Source of the DNA: Paenibacillus tyrphae
GTDB taxonomy: Bacteria > Bacillota > Bacilli > Paenibacillales > NBRC-103111
Assembly: GCF_024158745.1 (NCBI RefSeq)
Contig: NZ_JAMZAW010000018.1
Coordinates: forward strand, 62,001 to 126,000
DNA length: 64,000 nt
Reading direction: 5' to 3'
The translations under genes and the position numbers were made by a program. Numbering within the stretch: position 1 is the first letter of the stretch; each line of letters opens with the position of its first letter. Shown here piece by piece: positions 61,646-64,000 of the stretch. The notes under the pieces were generated by a model. That model worked only from the letters and a program-made list of their open reading frames with translations, was not told the DNA's origin and did no database searches.

Positions 61646-63160
61646 CTAGCTAAATATGAACAAATCCTGCGTAAGCGAGAAGATGCGTTCCAAGTAGCCG
61701 AGCACCCAGTGCGGGAACAATCCGAGCACTACGCTCGCGGCTACGCACAGCCACATCGTTACGCTAAGCGGAACGCTGGTGCGGATCGGCTGCGCCCCGT
61801 CTTCACTGCGCATGAACATTTGGCGGATCAAGCCGAAGTAGAAGTAGTACGAAACGACGCTCGTTCCGATCATGACCGCCGCAAGCCAGTAATGCTGCGT
61901 TTGCAGCGTGCCGAGCAAAATGTACAGCTTCCCGAAGAAGCCGCCGGACACTGGCAGTCCTGCCAGGGACAGCACCAGCAGCACGGTTGCGATAGCCGTT
62001 CCCGGCGCCCGGTAATACAAGCCGGCCAAGCCTTTGATCTCATCGTCGCCCGTCGAGCGTTCGATGATCATCAGCACCGCGAAAATCCCGATGTTCATGA
62101 ACAGATAGGCGATCAGGTAAAAAGCGAACTCAGCAAAATTTGAATAATGCATCATCGAGAACTGAATCGCGATCGGCACCATCAAGTATCCCGAGTTGGC
62201 AATCCCGGAGTAAGCCAGCAGCCGTTTCATGTTCGTTTGCCGCAGAGCAATGAAGTTACCGACGATCATCGCAGCGGCCGCCACGACCATCAAGGATAGC
62301 AAGACGTCCTTATGGAACGGAAGATTCATCAGATCCCCGATCGCATAGACGTTGTACATGAACCGGAACAAAATCGCGAATGCCGCCGCCTTCGACACGA
62401 CCGCAAGAAAAGCGGTAACCGGCGTCGGAGCTCCTTGGTATACGTCCGGAGCCCACATATGGAACGGCGCCGCCGCCACTTTGAAGCCGAAGCCCGCAAG
62501 CAGCAGGAAAAAGCTTAAATAAACGAGCGGAAGCATTCCATGGGACGCTGCCCCCAGTCCCGCGTTAATCTCCTTGATCACCGTCGAGCCCGTCATGCCG
62601 TACAAGAAGGACATACCGTACAAAATGACGGCTGACGATACGCCGCCCAGCACAAGGTACTTAAAAGCCCCCTCGTTCGAGCGTTTGTCTTTCTTGCGCA
62701 TGGCTACCAAAATATATGAGGTGATACTGAGCAGCTCCAGGCCGACGAAGATGGTGATCAGATCGCCGGACGAAGCCATAATCATACCGCCGAGCGTCGC
62801 CGGCAGAAGCAAATAATAAAATTCGCCGATATGCGGAATTTCATCTTCTTTCACCGAGCCGATGCTCATTAGCGTAATCAGCCCGGCTCCCGCCAGCAGC
62901 ACCAGCTTCAGGATGGCCGCAAAATCGTCGACCCGGTAGCTGAAGTTCAGCAGCTGCTTCGGTTCTGCAGGATTGAGCTGCCCTGCCGCAAATACAGCAG
63001 CGATAATAATGCCCACCAGCGATAGCCAGCCCAGCCAGGTCCGGTTCATCTGACGCGGCAGCAGCAGATCAAGCAGCGACAACACCACAGCGGCGGCGAC
63101 AAGTGTCAGCTCCGGAGCCAGCAGACCCAGATCACTTAGCTCAAGACGTATCGGTTCCAC
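61646..63160 (-). CDS. nuoN: NADH-quinone oxidoreductase subunit N
   Basis: NuoN is an antiporter-like, proton-pumping membrane subunit of complex I. It has 504 aa and about fourteen membrane segments. Family marks include GLELLSITSYILVAM, the channel-lining Lys region FKVAAAPFHMWAPDVYQGAP and KRLLAYSGIANSGYLMVP. The GTG start has a GGGGG site eight bases ahead and lies four bases after the nuoM stop. It is the last gene of the operon before the hairpin at 61574-61611. Confidence 0.96.
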   Translation of the reverse strand: MEPIRLELSDLGLLAPELTLVAAAVVLSLLDLLLPRQMNRTWLGWLSLVGIIIAAVFAAGQLNPAEPKQLLNFSYRVDDFAAILKLVLLAGAGLITLMSIGSVKEDEIPHIGEFYYLLLPATLGGMIMASSGDLITIFVGLELLSITSYILVAMRKKDKRSNEGAFKYLVLGGVSSAVILYGMSFLYGMTGSTVIKEINAGLGAASHGMLPLVYLSFFLLLAGFGFKVAAAPFHMWAPDVYQGAPTPVTAFLAVVSKAAAFAILFRFMYNVYAIGDLMNLPFHKDVLLSLMVVAAAAMIVGNFIALRQTNMKRLLAYSGIANSGYLMVPIAIQFSMMHYSNFAEFAFYLIAYLFMNIGIFAVLMIIERSTGDDEIKGLAGLYYRAPGTAIATVLLVLSLAGLPVSGGFFGKLYILLGTLQTQHYWLAAVMIGTSVVSYYFYFGLIRQMFMRSEDGAQPIRTSVPLSVTMWLCVAASVVLGLFPHWVLGYLERIFSLTQDLFIFS

Positions 63161-63164
63161 CGGT

Positions 63165-64000
63165 CTAACCCCCTATCTTCGCAGAAACGCTGTGAATGAA
63201 TTGATCGAAGCTGCTGACGGTTTGATGCAGCGGATTGCTCAGCACGCCCGGGTAAATCCCGAGCACCACGATGAAAGCGACAAGCGCAATCATCGGAATC
63301 GCTTCGATCAGCCGTGCATCCCGCATCTCCGGCAGCGTCGTCTTCTGCGGTCCGTACGTGATACCGAGCACCCCGCGAAGCACGTAGACCGCAGCCAGAA
63401 TGATCCCGAGCGCCCCGACGGCCGTAATGATCTTATACTTCTCGAACAAGCCCAAGAAGGCCAGGAATTCGCCGATGAAGCCGGACAACCCGGGCAGGCC
63501 GAGCGAGGCCATCCCCGCTACAAGCAGAATGCCGGAAATGAACGGCACCGATTTGGCCAAGCCCCCAAGCTGGTCAAGCTCCGTCGTCTGCGTACGCTCA
63601 TAAATGCTCCCGACAAGCAGAAACAACAGCGCCGAGATGAGACCGTGAGAGACGAGCTGGAATACGGCTCCTTCCAGACCGGCCGGGTTAAACGCGGCAA
63701 TGCCGACCAGCACGATGCCCATATGGCTAATACTGGAGTAAGCCAGCACCAGCTTGAACTCCTTTTGCACGAAGGCCAGAATCGCACCGTACACGATGTT
63801 GATCACACCGAGAATCGCCAGTACGGCAGCCCACTGCACCGCCTGCTGCGGGAACAGCAGAATCCCGAAGCGGATCAAGCCGTAAGCGCCCATTTTCAGC
63901 AAAATGCCGGAGTGAATCATAACGATCGACGGCGGAGCTTCTGTATGTACTTTCAGCATCCACGTATGGAACGGGAAAATCGGCAGCTTGATGCCGAAGG
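63165..64000 (-). CDS. nuoM: NADH-quinone oxidoreductase subunit M, 5' end beyond the window
   Basis: NuoM is another antiporter-like complex I subunit. The frame enters from beyond 64000, and FGIKLPIFPFHTWMLKVHTE, APPSIVMIHSGILLKMGAYG and KLVLAYSSISHMGIVLVGIA are typical. About 278 C-terminal residues of roughly 500 are visible. An ATG at 63959 is internal, not the start. Confidence 0.94.
   Translation of the reverse strand, partial: FGIKLPIFPFHTWMLKVHTEAPPSIVMIHSGILLKMGAYGLIRFGILLFPQQAVQWAAVLAILGVINIVYGAILAFVQKEFKLVLAYSSISHMGIVLVGIAAFNPAGLEGAVFQLVSHGLISALLFLLVGSIYERTQTTELDQLGGLAKSVPFISGILLVAGMASLGLPGLSGFIGEFLAFLGLFEKYKIITAVGALGIILAAVYVLRGVLGITYGPQKTTLPEMRDARLIEAIPMIALVAFIVVLGIYPGVLSNPLHQTVSSFDQFIHSVSAKIGG

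Overview
The window comes from a motile, endospore-forming, low-GC Gram-positive bacterium, most likely Paenibacillus or a close relative (Paenibacillaceae). This rests on sporulation genes (spoIID, a spoIIQ-like gene, spoIIID, an alpha/beta SASP), SLH-domain surface proteins next to csaB, a nuo-type complex I operon, and Bacillus-like gene order. Nearly all genes lie on the minus strand. No IS element, transposase, integrase, tRNA, rRNA or CRISPR array was recognised.

Positions 1-7122 hold the end of an unidentified gene, fdhD, and then the minus-strand block csp - hpf - secA - prfB - yitT-family gene. prfB has the classical autoregulatory +1 frameshift. Positions 7469-14099 are a visibly AT-richer island of four glycosyltransferase-type genes, three in one direction and one divergent. 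Positions 14228-24587 are the late flagellar region: fliT, fliS, flaG, fliD, a GT2-TPR gene, hag, csrA, fliW, yviE, flgL, flgK, flgN, flgM, yvyF. It continues into comFC, comFA and degU/degS. The order matches the Bacillus subtilis degS-to-prfB block, except that the glycosyltransferase genes are inserted on both sides of fliD-fliT, flaG has moved behind fliD, and comFB is missing. Three promoters of SigD type (hag, flgM, GT2-fliD) share a 16-nt spacer, and the hag leader carries CsrA-type GGA sites next to the csrA-fliW pair.

Positions 29850-36011 hold a secreted phosphodiester-glycosidase-like protein, metK with a hairpin-bearing leader and no S-box, two small secreted proteins, a decayed ORF and an SASP. 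Positions 36023-49957 form a cell-surface locus: a major S-layer-type protein with N-terminal SLH domains, a second large protein with C-terminal SLH domains, a WecA/TagO-type lipid-carrier transferase, CsaB (pyruvylation of the secondary wall polymer that SLH domains bind), a DUF5693 membrane protein and a phospho-sugar mutase. fabZ and a CDP-alcohol phosphatidyltransferase follow. Positions 51219-58847 carry epuA, flhP, flhO, mbl, spoIIID, spoIIQ-like, spoIID, murA and a ywzB-like gene, again in Bacillus order. An SLH-anchored subtilase and the ends of nuoN and nuoM close the window.

The observations most worth a second look are: a cluster of four DnaA-box-like 9-mers upstream of csp; a compound hairpin terminator after prfB; a nested inverted-repeat element between spoIIID and mbl; a plus-strand hairpin pair with a strong terminator and an orphan amidotransferase-like start near fabZ; tandem in-frame starts on the S-layer gene; and the flagellum-linked glycosyltransferase island.
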